Positions 23,417 through 31,702 of a stretch of DNA of 64,000 nt are shown here, one piece after another (the first letter of the stretch is position 1; every line of letters begins with the position of its first letter). The notes beneath the pieces were generated by a model. The model was given only the letters and a program-made list of their open reading frames with translations. It did no database searches and was not told the DNA's origin. Origin of the DNA: JAAFIP01 sp043778205 (GTDB taxonomy: Bacteria > Pseudomonadota > Gammaproteobacteria > Burkholderiales > Burkholderiaceae_C). Position numbers and translations under genes: made by a program. The stretch covers positions 1 to 64,000 of the forward strand of contig JAYWGO010000095.1 of assembly GCA_043778205.1 (NCBI GenBank), read 5' to 3'.

Positions 23417-24163
23417 ATGGCCAAAATACTTGCTTTTTTACGCTCTTGCGTGCACATGCTGTGGATGATGGTCACCGTGGTTCCGTGGGCCACCGTGGTG
23501 ATTATTTTGTCTATTTTCGTCAGCCCCACCCGCATGTACTGGATGTGCGCGGGCTGGCTTAAAACCGCCATGTGGGGGCTGACCAAAATTTGCGGTGTGC
23601 ACTACAACGTGCGCGGCCTGCACAACCTGCCGCAAGGTGACACTGAGGGCGCCGTGCTGCTGTGCAAGCACCAGTCCACACTTGAGACGTTTCTCATGCC
23701 CGCCATCATGCCGCACCCGCTGGCCTATGTGTTTAAGCGTGAGCTGCTGTATGTGCCTTTCTTTGGTTGGTCGATGGCGCGCATGGACATGATCCATATC
23801 GACCGCAGTAAACGCAACGAAGCTTTCGCCAAAGTGGTAGAGCAAGGCAAGCGCTTGATGGCACGCGGCACTTGGGTCATCATGTTTCCCGAGGGCACGC
23901 GCATACCGCGCGGCCAAGCGGGTGCCTACAAAAGCGGCGGTGCACGCCTGGCCTGCGAAACCGGCCGCCCCGTGGTGCCGATTGCAGTGAACGCAGCACG
24001 CTGCTGGCCGCGCAAAGGGTTCATCAAAACACCGGGCGTGGTGGACGTGGTGATTGGCCAGCCCATTCCCAGCGTGAACCGCAAGCCCGATGAGCTGATG
24101 CAAGAAGTGCAAGCCTGGATCGAGGCTACGATGCGCGAGATAGACCCCGAGGCTTACCGTTAA
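23417..24163 (+). CDS. plsC: 1-acyl-sn-glycerol-3-phosphate acyltransferase
   Basis: A 248-residue inner-membrane enzyme that makes phosphatidic acid. One or two hydrophobic helices are at the N-terminus (~10-50). The acyltransferase motifs are KHQSTLETF (HX4E, a form common in Burkholderiales), the FGWSMARMDMIHIDR block, FPEGTRIPRGQ and GRPVVPIAVN. It lies 19 bp after gmhB in the glyQS-gmhB-plsC run. Confidence 0.95.
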   Translation: MAKILAFLRSCVHMLWMMVTVVPWATVVIILSIFVSPTRMYWMCAGWLKTAMWGLTKICGVHYNVRGLHNLPQGDTEGAVLLCKHQSTLETFLMPAIMPHPLAYVFKRELLYVPFFGWSMARMDMIHIDRSKRNEAFAKVVEQGKRLMARGTWVIMFPEGTRIPRGQAGAYKSGGARLACETGRPVVPIAVNAARCWPRKGFIKTPGVVDVVIGQPIPSVNRKPDELMQEVQAWIEATMREIDPEAYR

Positions 24164-24191
24164 ATACCCCTCTACAAGATACCTTTTATCT

Positions 24192-25226
24192 ATGCGCGCC
24201 CTGGTACAACTCACGCTGGATCTGTTCTCAGAGCTTACTGCGCCCTTTGTACCTGCTACAGCCTCAAAAATTGAACCAAATAGCCTTCTGACCCAAGGAA
24301 ATGCTGCACAAGTAGCTATTGAAACTGTAGTAGACAAGCCGCTGGCGGCTTATTTTCCTGCAGAGCCGTTGACCTCTGTGATGCGCCCTGCAGCCTTTGC
24401 GCACCCGCACGCTAACCGGGAAGCGCACCTGGCAGGCAGCGTGGTGGCCTTTGAGCTTAAACGCGGCAAACGCAAAACAATTGGCTTTAGTGTGGGCCCT
24501 GACGGCTTGGTTGTAAGCGCGCCGCGCTGGGTGCCGCTGTACGAGATTGACAAAGCCGTGCAAGAAAAATCTGCGTGGATTGTGAAAAAACTGCAAGAGG
24601 CACGTGACCGCCAAGGCAAGCTAGAAAGCAACCGCATTGAATGGAAAGACGGCACGCTGATTCCGTTCATGGGCGAGCAGGTGATTGTGGTGATTGACCC
24701 ACGGCACCTGTACACATCGACGGGCACCCCCAACACCCTTAACACTTCCAACACGCGCGGCCAGCCTGCCAACGGCCAAGCCCAGCTGCACACCGACGCG
24801 CAAGCTGCTAACGCATCGCTGCCCAGCGTGCCCCGCCTCACGCTGCACATCAGCCTGCCGCAAGACGCTGCGCCCGAGCGTATCCGCGATGCCGTGCAAG
24901 CCTGGCTCATGCGCCAAGCCAAACGCATCTTTGAAGAGCGCCTTAATTTGTACGCCCCACAGCTCAAAGTGCAGTGGACCAAGCTCAGCCTGAGCAGCGC
25001 AGGTACCCGCTGGGGCACCGCCAAGTCAGACGGCTCTATCCGCCTGAACTGGCGCTTGGTGCATTTTAAAATGAGCGTGATTGACTACGTGGTGGTGCAC
25101 GAACTCTCCCACCTGCGCGTGATGGACCACAGCCCACGCTTTTGGAGCACCGTCGAATCCATCATGCCCGACTATGCGCAGCTGCGCGGGCAACTCAAGG
25201 ACGACGCCTTGCCGCGTTGGGAATAG
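24192..25226 (+). CDS. YgjP-like (DUF45) zinc metallopeptidase-fold protein
   Basis: A 344-residue protein. The C-terminal half is the WLM/YgjP domain: WGTAKSDGSIRLNWRLVHF, then VVHELSHLRVMDHSPRFW with the HExxH-type zinc site His303, Glu304, His307 and a downstream His. Family members are about 230-260 residues, so this one is long. One added part is the N-terminal ~60 residues, of which ~23-48 are encoded by copy 5 of the interspersed repeat. The other is a Thr/Asn-rich linker (TGTPNTLNTSNTRGQPANG, ~177-195). YgjP proteins have been reported as UTP diphosphatases, but the role here is unproven. Confidence 0.88.
   Translation: MRALVQLTLDLFSELTAPFVPATASKIEPNSLLTQGNAAQVAIETVVDKPLAAYFPAEPLTSVMRPAAFAHPHANREAHLAGSVVAFELKRGKRKTIGFSVGPDGLVVSAPRWVPLYEIDKAVQEKSAWIVKKLQEARDRQGKLESNRIEWKDGTLIPFMGEQVIVVIDPRHLYTSTGTPNTLNTSNTRGQPANGQAQLHTDAQAANASLPSVPRLTLHISLPQDAAPERIRDAVQAWLMRQAKRIFEERLNLYAPQLKVQWTKLSLSSAGTRWGTAKSDGSIRLNWRLVHFKMSVIDYVVVHELSHLRVMDHSPRFWSTVESIMPDYAQLRGQLKDDALPRWE
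24258..24332 (+). repeat. Interspersed repeat, copy 5, inside the YgjP-like gene
   Basis: CCAAATAGCCTTCTGACC, then CAAGGAAATGCTGCACAAG and TAGCTATTGAAACTGTAGT. It keeps the open frame and encodes PNSLLTQGNAAQVAIETVV. Copy 10, inside an unrelated gene, encodes almost the same peptide. Confidence 0.88.
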
Positions 25227-25372
25227 CAGCAGACCTTATTGCACCTGGGCTGAACGGCGGCGTCCTCAACTGCGGCGTTTCTGCTGCGAAAAGCCGCGCT
25301 AACTCGACCGCCCGCATACTGCGTTGGTACATGCAACTTAGCCAAGTTTTCCATAAAGTTAAAATACAACCC

Positions 25373-27013
25373 ATGACAACCGTGACCTACGCACAAGAAA
25401 CCAAACGCCGCCGCACCTTTGCCATCATCTCCCACCCCGATGCAGGTAAAACCACACTGACCGAAAAGCTGTTGCTGTTTTCGGGCGCTATCCACATTGC
25501 AGGCAGTGTCAAGGCGCGCAAGGCCACGCGGCATGCCACCAGTGACTGGATGGAGATTGAAAAGCAGCGCGGCATTTCTGTGGCCTCCAGCGTGATGCAA
25601 ATGCTGTACAGGGACAGCGTGATCAACCTGCTGGACACCCCCGGCCACAAAGACTTCTCTGAGGACACCTACCGCGTGCTCACTGCGGTAGACAGCGCGC
25701 TGATGGTGATTGATGCAGCCAACGGCGTAGAGCCGCAGACCAAGCGGCTGATTGAAGTGTGCCGCCAGCGCAATACACCCATCATGACCTTTGTGAACAA
25801 GATGGACCGCGAGGGGCGCGACCCGATTGAGCTGCTAGACGAGATAGAGCAAGCGCTGGGCATGCCCTGCGTGCCCATGACCTGGCCGGTGGGCCAAGGC
25901 AAGCAGTTTGGCGGCATTGTAGATTTGCGCAAGCAACACATGCGCTTGTTTAAAGCGGGCGAAGCCAAGCGTGATGACGAAGCCGATGAAACATTGGCCT
26001 TGGGTGAGCGTGACGAACTGATCAAACGCTTTGGCCACGAGTTTGAACTGGCCGAGGGCAACATAGCGCTGCTACAGGGTGCAGCGCCTAGCTTTGACCA
26101 GGAAGCTTTCTTTGCGGCCAAGCAAACGCCGGTGTTTTTTGGCTCGGGTGTGAACAACTTTGGCGTGCAAGAAATTTTGGACGCACTGGTAGACCTAGCG
26201 CCCCAGCCGCGCTCGCGCATCAGCAGCGGCAAGTCTGGCAACGCTGTAGAAGTTACCCCAGAGAGCGAAGGTTTTTCTGGCGTAGTGTTCAAAGTGCAGG
26301 CCAATATGGACCCCTCGCACCGCGACCGCATTGCATTTGTGCGCATGTGCTCGGGCAAGTACGAAAGCGGCATGCGCCTTAAAGTGCAGCGCACCGCCAA
26401 AGAGCTGCGGCCTACGTCGGTAGTTACCTTCATGAGCCAACGGCGTGAGGCTGTAGAAGAGGCTTTTGCGGGCGACATCATTGGCTTTACCACCCACGGC
26501 GGTGTGCAGCTGGGCGACACCATCACCGCTGGCCGCGCCGACCAGGCCGACCTGCAGTACACCGGGCTGCCGTTTTTTGCACCTGAGCTTTTCCAAACAG
26601 TAGAGCTGGCCAACCCCATGAAGAGCAAACAATTGCAACAGGGCTTGGTGCAGTTGGGTGAAGAAGGCGCTATCCAGGTCTTTCGCCCGCACATGGGCGG
26701 CAACATGCTGCTGGGCGCAATTGGGCAACTGCAGTTTGAGGTGGTGCAGCACCGACTCAAAGGTGAATATGGCGTAGAGTGCCGCCTGATGGGCAGCAGC
26801 TACGTGGGCGCGCGCTGGGTAACGGCGGATACACCCGAGGAGCTTAAAGTGTTTACCGAAAAGAACGCAGGCAAGCTGGCGCTGGACGGTGCCGATACGC
26901 TGGCGTATTTGCTCACCTCGCCCTACGACCTGCGCCTGACGCAGGAACGGCACCCGAACATCAAGTTCCACGCGCTGCGCGAGCATGCGGGGCTGGTGCT
27001 TCAAAAGGGCTAG
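25373..27013 (+). CDS. prfC: Peptide chain release factor 3
   Basis: A 546-residue translational GTPase that recycles release factors RF1/RF2. The G motifs are SHPDAGKTTLTEKL (P-loop, ~22-35), DTPGHKDFSEDTYR, and NKMDREGRDP. The KATSDWM-type sequence (RHATSDWMEIEKQRGISV) is typical of RF3. The ATG at 25373 starts the conserved MTTVTYAQETKRRRTFAIISHPDAG. The frame extends upstream into the YgjP-like gene, but that extension shows no homology and is not used. Confidence 0.97.
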   Translation: MTTVTYAQETKRRRTFAIISHPDAGKTTLTEKLLLFSGAIHIAGSVKARKATRHATSDWMEIEKQRGISVASSVMQMLYRDSVINLLDTPGHKDFSEDTYRVLTAVDSALMVIDAANGVEPQTKRLIEVCRQRNTPIMTFVNKMDREGRDPIELLDEIEQALGMPCVPMTWPVGQGKQFGGIVDLRKQHMRLFKAGEAKRDDEADETLALGERDELIKRFGHEFELAEGNIALLQGAAPSFDQEAFFAAKQTPVFFGSGVNNFGVQEILDALVDLAPQPRSRISSGKSGNAVEVTPESEGFSGVVFKVQANMDPSHRDRIAFVRMCSGKYESGMRLKVQRTAKELRPTSVVTFMSQRREAVEEAFAGDIIGFTTHGGVQLGDTITAGRADQADLQYTGLPFFAPELFQTVELANPMKSKQLQQGLVQLGEEGAIQVFRPHMGGNMLLGAIGQLQFEVVQHRLKGEYGVECRLMGSSYVGARWVTADTPEELKVFTEKNAGKLALDGADTLAYLLTSPYDLRLTQERHPNIKFHALREHAGLVLQKG

Positions 27014-27080
27014 GCCTGCAGAAATGCGCTTTTGCCATGGCACCTGCGCGCCATGCTCGGCGATTTCACTGATAGACAAA

Positions 27081-27154
27081 GGTGTTGCCTTAAAGTACGG
27101 TTGTAGATAGGTACGTTAGCTTTTTATCCAAACACAACCTTAAGGTGCAACACC
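27081..27154 (+). promoter_or_regulatory. Possible leader stem-loop hiding the ribosome-binding site
   Basis: GGTGTTGC (27081-27088) can pair with GCAACACC (27147-27154), and GGTTGT (27099-27104) with ACAACC (27134-27139). The 3' arm ends at the base before the ATG of the next gene and lies over the AAGGTG ribosome-binding site. Such a fold would limit translation initiation. There is no match to a riboswitch I recognise. Confidence 0.35.
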
Positions 27155-28054
27155 ATGCTTGATGCCCAGTTTTCCAAGTTCATTGCAGGCTACTCTTTTT
27201 TGGAAGCCCCGCGCTGGCACCAAGGCCGGCTGTGGCTGTCTGACTTTTACACCCACCAAGTGATTGCGGTGGGCATGGATGGGCAGGTAGAGCAGATGGC
27301 CCAGGTGCCTGGGCAGCCTTCAGGCTTGGGCTGGCTGCCCGACGGGCGCTTGCTGGTCGTGTCGATGCTTGACCGCAAACTTATGCGCCAAGAAAAAGAC
27401 GGCAGCTTGGTGGTGCATGCCGATCTATCCCACGTAGCCACAGGCAACCTGAACGACATGGTGGTCGATGCGCAGGGCCGCGCCTATGTGGGCAACTTTG
27501 GTTTTGACCTGATGGCCGGCGGGCAGGTAAGCACGGCCCATTTGGCCCGTGTAGACCCGGATGGCACGGTAACAGTGGCCGCCCACGACTTGCATTTTCC
27601 AAACGGCTGCATGATCACGCCTGACGGCAAGACGCTGATCGTGGCAGAAACCACAGGCAACCGCCTTTCGGCTTTTGACATTACACCAGGCGGCGCACTG
27701 GGCCCCCGCCGCGACTGGGCCAGCTTTGGCCCTGTGCCAGTGGGTTTGACGCTGCAAGAAGTGATTCCGCAGGTCAAAATGGCCCCGGACGGCGCTGCGC
27801 TAGATGCCGAGGGTGCCGTGTGGGCCGCAGATGCACTGGGCCAGCGGGTAGTGCGCGTGGCGCAGGGCGGCCAAGTGCTGCAAGAAATTCGCAGCCCTAG
27901 CCTGGGCCTGTTTGCCTGCGCACTGGGCGGGCCCGGCGGCAAGACCTTGTTTGTATGCGCCGCCCCCGACTTTAACGAGCACGCACGCAAAGAAGCACAT
28001 GAGGCCGAGGTGTGGACCGTGCAAGTGGCCGTGCCAGGCACGGGTGTGTACTAA
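27155..28054 (+). CDS. SMP-30/gluconolactonase-family lactonase
   Basis: A 299-residue six-bladed beta-propeller of the SMP-30/LRE family. Features are a metal-binding Glu in FLEAPRW (~residue 18), GQPSGLGWLPDGRLLVV, the Asn of GNLNDMVVDAQGRAYVGNFGFD (~96) and the FPNGCMITPDGKTLIVAETTGNRL block, with a metal-binding Asp expected near VWAADAL. Enzymes of this type open sugar lactones. Three bases separate it from the HAD phosphatase gene, so both are probably in one transcript, apart from the sugar-acid cluster that begins 1 kb later. Confidence 0.88.
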   Translation: MLDAQFSKFIAGYSFLEAPRWHQGRLWLSDFYTHQVIAVGMDGQVEQMAQVPGQPSGLGWLPDGRLLVVSMLDRKLMRQEKDGSLVVHADLSHVATGNLNDMVVDAQGRAYVGNFGFDLMAGGQVSTAHLARVDPDGTVTVAAHDLHFPNGCMITPDGKTLIVAETTGNRLSAFDITPGGALGPRRDWASFGPVPVGLTLQEVIPQVKMAPDGAALDAEGAVWAADALGQRVVRVAQGGQVLQEIRSPSLGLFACALGGPGGKTLFVCAAPDFNEHARKEAHEAEVWTVQVAVPGTGVY

Positions 28055-28057
28055 GCC

Positions 28058-28873
28058 ATGCAGCCTTTAGCGCACTGGCCTGCGTCAGAGCGCCGGGGCA
28101 TCATCGGGGTGTTTACCGATATTGACGACACACTTACCACCAACGGTGCCATCACTGCCGATGCGCTGCTGGCACTGCACAGCTTGAAGGCGGCAGGCTT
28201 GCATGTGGTGGCGATTACTGGCCGCCCTGTGGGCTGGAGCGAAGAGTTTGCACTGTCATGGCCCGTGGATGCCATTGTGGCTGAAAACGGTGCTGTAGCA
28301 CTGCAAAATAGAGACAAAAATTGGCTTTCACCCAAGGAAATCCTAGATAGTGCGCTATTAAAATCATATCAAGTAGATGCTGCACAGCGTGCGCAAAACT
28401 ACGCTCGCATGCAGCACGTGCTAACGCGCATCGAGCGTGAAGTACGTGGTGCGCAGCGCAGTACCGACAGCCCCGGCCGCGAAACCGACATCGCCATAGA
28501 CCACAGCGAATGTACCCACCTGCCGCCTGACCGTATTGCCCAAGTGGTGCAACTGATGCAAAGCGAAGGCATGCACGCCACCGTTAGCAGCATCCACATT
28601 AACGCTTGGTATGGCGAGCACAACAAACTGCAAGGCGCGCGCTGGATCACCCAGCAGCTGTATGGCCGCAGCCTGGACGGCGAAATGAACCAGTGGGCCT
28701 TTATTGGCGACTCCCCCAACGACCAGTTGATGTTTGGGGCCTTTACGCACAGCGTAGGCGTGGCCAATATCGCCCGTTTCCAACATCAGCTGGCGCACCT
28801 GCCGCGCTACGTGACGCAAGCCGAGCGCGGGGCAGGGTTTAGCCAGTTTTGCGAGGCCTTGCTAGCCCGCTAA
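28058..28873 (+). CDS. HAD-IIB phosphatase, mannosyl-3-phosphoglycerate phosphatase-like
   Basis: A 271-residue Cof-type HAD hydrolase. Motif I is FTDIDDTLTTNG (Asp21, Asp23), motif II is ITGRPVGW, and motif IV is FIGDSPNDQLMFGAF (Asp218). A C2-type cap lies between. After VAENGAVAL, at the cap boundary, residues ~84-105 (NRDKNWLSPKEILDSALLKS) are encoded by copy 6 of the interspersed repeat. The substrate is a sugar phosphate by family; mannosyl-3-phosphoglycerate is only the nearest named group. Confidence 0.82.
   Translation: MQPLAHWPASERRGIIGVFTDIDDTLTTNGAITADALLALHSLKAAGLHVVAITGRPVGWSEEFALSWPVDAIVAENGAVALQNRDKNWLSPKEILDSALLKSYQVDAAQRAQNYARMQHVLTRIEREVRGAQRSTDSPGRETDIAIDHSECTHLPPDRIAQVVQLMQSEGMHATVSSIHINAWYGEHNKLQGARWITQQLYGRSLDGEMNQWAFIGDSPNDQLMFGAFTHSVGVANIARFQHQLAHLPRYVTQAERGAGFSQFCEALLAR
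28306..28372 (+). repeat. Interspersed repeat, copy 6, inside the HAD gene (divergent)
   Basis: AATAGAGACAAAAATTGGCT, then TTCACCCAAGGAAATCC and TGCGCTATTAAAATCATA. It matches the family at the ACCCAAGGAAAT core and the hairpin end but is changed in the middle. It is read in a different frame (CCC AAG GAA) from copies 4, 5 and 10, a frame that in the consensus would meet a TAG; the divergence removed that stop. Confidence 0.65.
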
Positions 28874-29008
28874 CCCTTCCGCTAAGCCTTTAGCCTATTG
28901 GCCACTGCGTAGCCACGTTGGCCCCCAAACCATGCGGCAGCATGTTGCCAACGGCAATTTTGTAAATATGCTTGCCATTAGGGTTTTTCAGGATGTCGAT
29001 GGATGTCT

Positions 29009-29039
29009 ACTGGTCTACAGTACGTACCAGTAGACCAGT
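29009..29039. promoter_or_regulatory. Operator of the FadR-type regulator
   Basis: ACTGGTCTAC (29009-29018) and GTAGACCAGT (29030-29039) are perfect 10-bp inverted arms. A second overlapping symmetry, CTACTGGT/ACCAGTAG, uses the same bases. TGGTnnACCA-like half-sites are typical for FadR-subfamily GntR proteins. It lies 27 bp before the chosen start of the regulator gene, so autoregulation and control of the sugar-acid cluster are likely. Confidence 0.8.
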
Positions 29040-29065
29040 TGCGCACCCATCCACCCTCACTGCCC

Positions 29066-29836
29066 ATGAAAACGAATCTTTACCTTCTTAGCCGCATGCC
29101 TGGCGGGGAAAAGGAAATCTTAAAGCGCACGGTCAAGGACCAGGTTGCCGACAAGCTGGCCTATATGGTGCAAACCGGCCTGTTGCAGGTGGGCGACGAA
29201 CTGCCCTCTGAGCGGGAGCTGGCCGCTACGCTGCAGGTGTCGCGCGAGTCGGTGCGGGGTGCCATTGCGGTGCTGGCAGCCCGGTCGATGCTGGATGTAT
29301 CCCAAGGCTCGCGCACGCGGGTGATGGGCAATGGCGGCATGACGCTAGCCGAGTCGATGGGGGCGCTGTCGGGCCTGAAGGGCAAGCGGATTGAAGAAGT
29401 GACCGAGGCCAGAGAACAGATTGAGAAACAAATCGTCAAAATGGCGGCTTTGCGGATAGGCCAAAACGACCTGGCGCGGCTAGAGCAGCTGGTGAAAGAG
29501 CAGCAGCACATGCTAACCGACACGGTGGCTTTTCAAATATCTGACCGCGAGTTTCACGGTGTGGTGTACGCCGCCTGCGGCAACAGCCTGATGTGCGATT
29601 TTGCCTCTGACCTGTACGATTTTGCCTTGGATTTTCGCCGCCTAGCGTTGCGCAAGCCAGGGGCCATTGCCCAAAGCGTGGAAGACCACCACAGTATTGT
29701 GGAGGCATTGGCAAAGGGCAACGCAGCCCAAGCAGAAGATGCCATAGTGGCGCATTTAGAGCATATTCACTCTACAACGGTGCAAGAAATGCTGCCCGTG
29801 CAAAAACAGCGCAGCGTGAAGGTGGCCCGTGTCTAA
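29066..29836 (+). CDS. GntR-family regulator, FadR subfamily
   Basis: A 256-residue protein. The N-terminal winged helix includes DELPSERELAATLQVSRESVRGAIAVLAARSML (~45-78), and the C-terminal helical FCD ligand domain (~110-235) has the metal-type His residues in FHGVVYAACGN and HHSIVEAL. An in-frame ATG at 29003 would place the operator inside the gene, so the ATG at 29066 (MKTNLY) or 29096 is preferred. It is the first gene of the cluster to 43810. Its last bases overlap the next gene's GTG start. The ligand is probably the sugar acid or a breakdown product. Confidence 0.9.
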   Translation: MKTNLYLLSRMPGGEKEILKRTVKDQVADKLAYMVQTGLLQVGDELPSERELAATLQVSRESVRGAIAVLAARSMLDVSQGSRTRVMGNGGMTLAESMGALSGLKGKRIEEVTEAREQIEKQIVKMAALRIGQNDLARLEQLVKEQQHMLTDTVAFQISDREFHGVVYAACGNSLMCDFASDLYDFALDFRRLALRKPGAIAQSVEDHHSIVEALAKGNAAQAEDAIVAHLEHIHSTTVQEMLPVQKQRSVKVARV

Positions 29837-30761
29837 GGGTATTGAAATTTTGGATGCCCGGCTAAGCCACGTGGTGGAGAACGCTACGCTAGAAAAGCTG
29901 TGCACCGGTGCGGTGTGGAGCGAGGGGCCGGTGTGGCTAGCGCACGATAACAGCGTGCTGTGGAGCGATATTCCAAACAACCGCATGCTACGCTGGTCTG
30001 AAAGTGACGGCATGAAGGTATGGGCTGACAAAGTTGACTTTACCAACGGGCATACGCTGAACCTGCAAGGCCAGCTGCTCCATTGCTCACACGGCAAGCG
30101 CGGTATTTACCGCAGCAGCATGCTGGGCGGCCTGCCAGACCCCGAGGCCAGCATGCACAAGGTGGTAGACCACTACCAAGGCAAGCGCCTCAATTCACCT
30201 AACGATATCGTGGTCAAAAATGACGGTACGCTTTGGTTTACAGACCCACCCTACGGCATTACGTCAGACTATGAAGGCCATAAAGGTATTTCTGAGCTGG
30301 ATTGCTGCTACGTCTTTAGGTTTGACCCTGCTACCGATACGCTCACCGCCGTAACCGGCTGGGTAGACGAACCCAATGGCCTGGCGTTTTCACCCGACGA
30401 GCGTCTGCTCTATGTGTCAGATACCTCGGCAGCAAGGCGGCCAACGGGTGAAGGTAACCACCACATTGTGGTGTTTGATGTGGTGGAAGGCCAGCGCCTG
30501 GACAACCCGCGCATCTTCGCAGTGGTAGAGCCCGGCTTGCCCGATGGGTTTCGTGTGGATGCACAGGGCTGGGTTTACACCTCAAGCGAAGATGCTGTGC
30601 AAATTTACCACCCAGACGGTACCTTGCTGGGCAAAATTTTTGTGCCAGAAAAAGTAGGCAACCTCACTTTTGGCGGCCCCCAAGGCAACCAACTTTTTAT
30701 CGCGGCCAGTACATCGCTGTACCGCATAACCCTTCACACGCACGGAGCCTTGCACGCATGA
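29829..30761 (+). CDS. SMP-30/gluconolactonase/LRE-family lactonase
   Basis: A 310-residue beta-propeller. Metal and active-site signatures are EGPVWLA (Glu ~35), NGHTLNLQGQLLHCSHGKRGIYR, RLNSPNDIVVKNDGTLWFTDPPYGI (Asn ~124), DEPNGLAFSPDERLLYVSDTSA and PDGFRVDAQGWVYTSS. This set is typical of gluconolactonase-type enzymes. GTG start, overlapping the regulator gene by 8 bp; its TGA overlaps the next ATG. It should hydrolyse the lactone form of the transported sugar acid. Confidence 0.9.
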   Translation: MSKGIEILDARLSHVVENATLEKLCTGAVWSEGPVWLAHDNSVLWSDIPNNRMLRWSESDGMKVWADKVDFTNGHTLNLQGQLLHCSHGKRGIYRSSMLGGLPDPEASMHKVVDHYQGKRLNSPNDIVVKNDGTLWFTDPPYGITSDYEGHKGISELDCCYVFRFDPATDTLTAVTGWVDEPNGLAFSPDERLLYVSDTSAARRPTGEGNHHIVVFDVVEGQRLDNPRIFAVVEPGLPDGFRVDAQGWVYTSSEDAVQIYHPDGTLLGKIFVPEKVGNLTFGGPQGNQLFIAASTSLYRITLHTHGALHA

Positions 30762-31702
30762 GCACACCCACCCCACGCGAAGTTTTGCTGCTGGTTGAAA
30801 AATGCAGCCACTGCTTTAGCACCTACGACTTGGCGACCCACGAGCGCATTGCCAGCGTAGCACTGCCCGATTTTCCGCACGAGTTTGTCACCGACAGCAG
30901 TAACCAGTTTGCCTACGTGGGCCACTACGGCGTAGAGCACTCAGGCATTACGGGCCACGGCGGGCATTCCATCTTCCAGATCGACATTCGCGCGTCTAAG
31001 CTGGTGCGCACATTAGACCTGTCACCGTTTAACCGCATTCACGGTTTGCAGATGGATGCACACAACAGACTGTATGCACTGAGCGAAGAAAAGGCCGCGC
31101 TGGTGGTGCTAGACGCGCCGCAGACCGATACCGCACCCAAGCGCGCGGTCAGCAGTGGCGGCATTAAAAGCCATTTGTTTGCTTTAAGCCGCGATGGACA
31201 AACCGCCTATTGCATGAACTTGCTAAGCCACACCGTGGCCAAAGTGCGGCCATGGGAGCCCATGTTTACACCCGTGCTGTGCAGCCCCGGCGAGAAGCCT
31301 GAGGGCTATGCCTTAAGTGCAGACGAACGCACTCTTTACGTCACCAACCGCTGGAGCAAAACCCTGGCTGCGATTGACACTGAAACCATGCAAGTCACTG
31401 CCCGCGCACCTTCGCGCGACGACGCAACCCGGCTGTACCTGCACACAGACGGCAAGCGCATGCTGGTGACCAACTATGGCGAAAGAAGCATATCCTTGGT
31501 TGATGCCAGCACACTCAAAGAGCTAGCCCACATCCCCACCGGTGCACGCGCAATTGCGCTGTCCTACCACCCAACCAAACCACTGGCTTTTGTGTCGCTA
31601 GACGATGACCGGGTGGCCATATTTAATCTGGACACGCTGTCTATCGACGGCTATATCGCTACCCAGCGCGAACCTGATGTGTCTAAGGTGGTGATGCTGT
31701 GA
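30758..31702 (+). CDS. YncE-like beta-propeller protein
   Basis: A 314-residue protein with repeated propeller motifs (ALSADERTLYVTNRWSKTLAAIDTETMQV, TDGKRMLVTNYGERSISLVDASTLKEL, LAFVSLDDDRVAIFNLDTLSIDGYI). No signal peptide is visible, so it is probably cytosolic, unlike many YncE proteins. It starts inside the stop of the preceding lactonase (ATGA) and is followed by the ABC gene, so it belongs to the operon. A catalytic role cannot be assigned; it may be a second lactonase-like enzyme or a binding protein. Confidence 0.75.
   Translation: MSTPTPREVLLLVEKCSHCFSTYDLATHERIASVALPDFPHEFVTDSSNQFAYVGHYGVEHSGITGHGGHSIFQIDIRASKLVRTLDLSPFNRIHGLQMDAHNRLYALSEEKAALVVLDAPQTDTAPKRAVSSGGIKSHLFALSRDGQTAYCMNLLSHTVAKVRPWEPMFTPVLCSPGEKPEGYALSADERTLYVTNRWSKTLAAIDTETMQVTARAPSRDDATRLYLHTDGKRMLVTNYGERSISLVDASTLKELAHIPTGARAIALSYHPTKPLAFVSLDDDRVAIFNLDTLSIDGYIATQREPDVSKVVML

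Noticed and set aside
23438..24337. 299-codon open frame antisense to plsC
   Set aside because: The plus-strand plsC is unmistakable and the antisense frame is His/Ala-rich with no family features.
25142..25372. N-terminal extension of the prfC frame
   Set aside because: It overlaps the end of the YgjP-like gene and has no homology; the conserved RF3 sequence starts at 25373.
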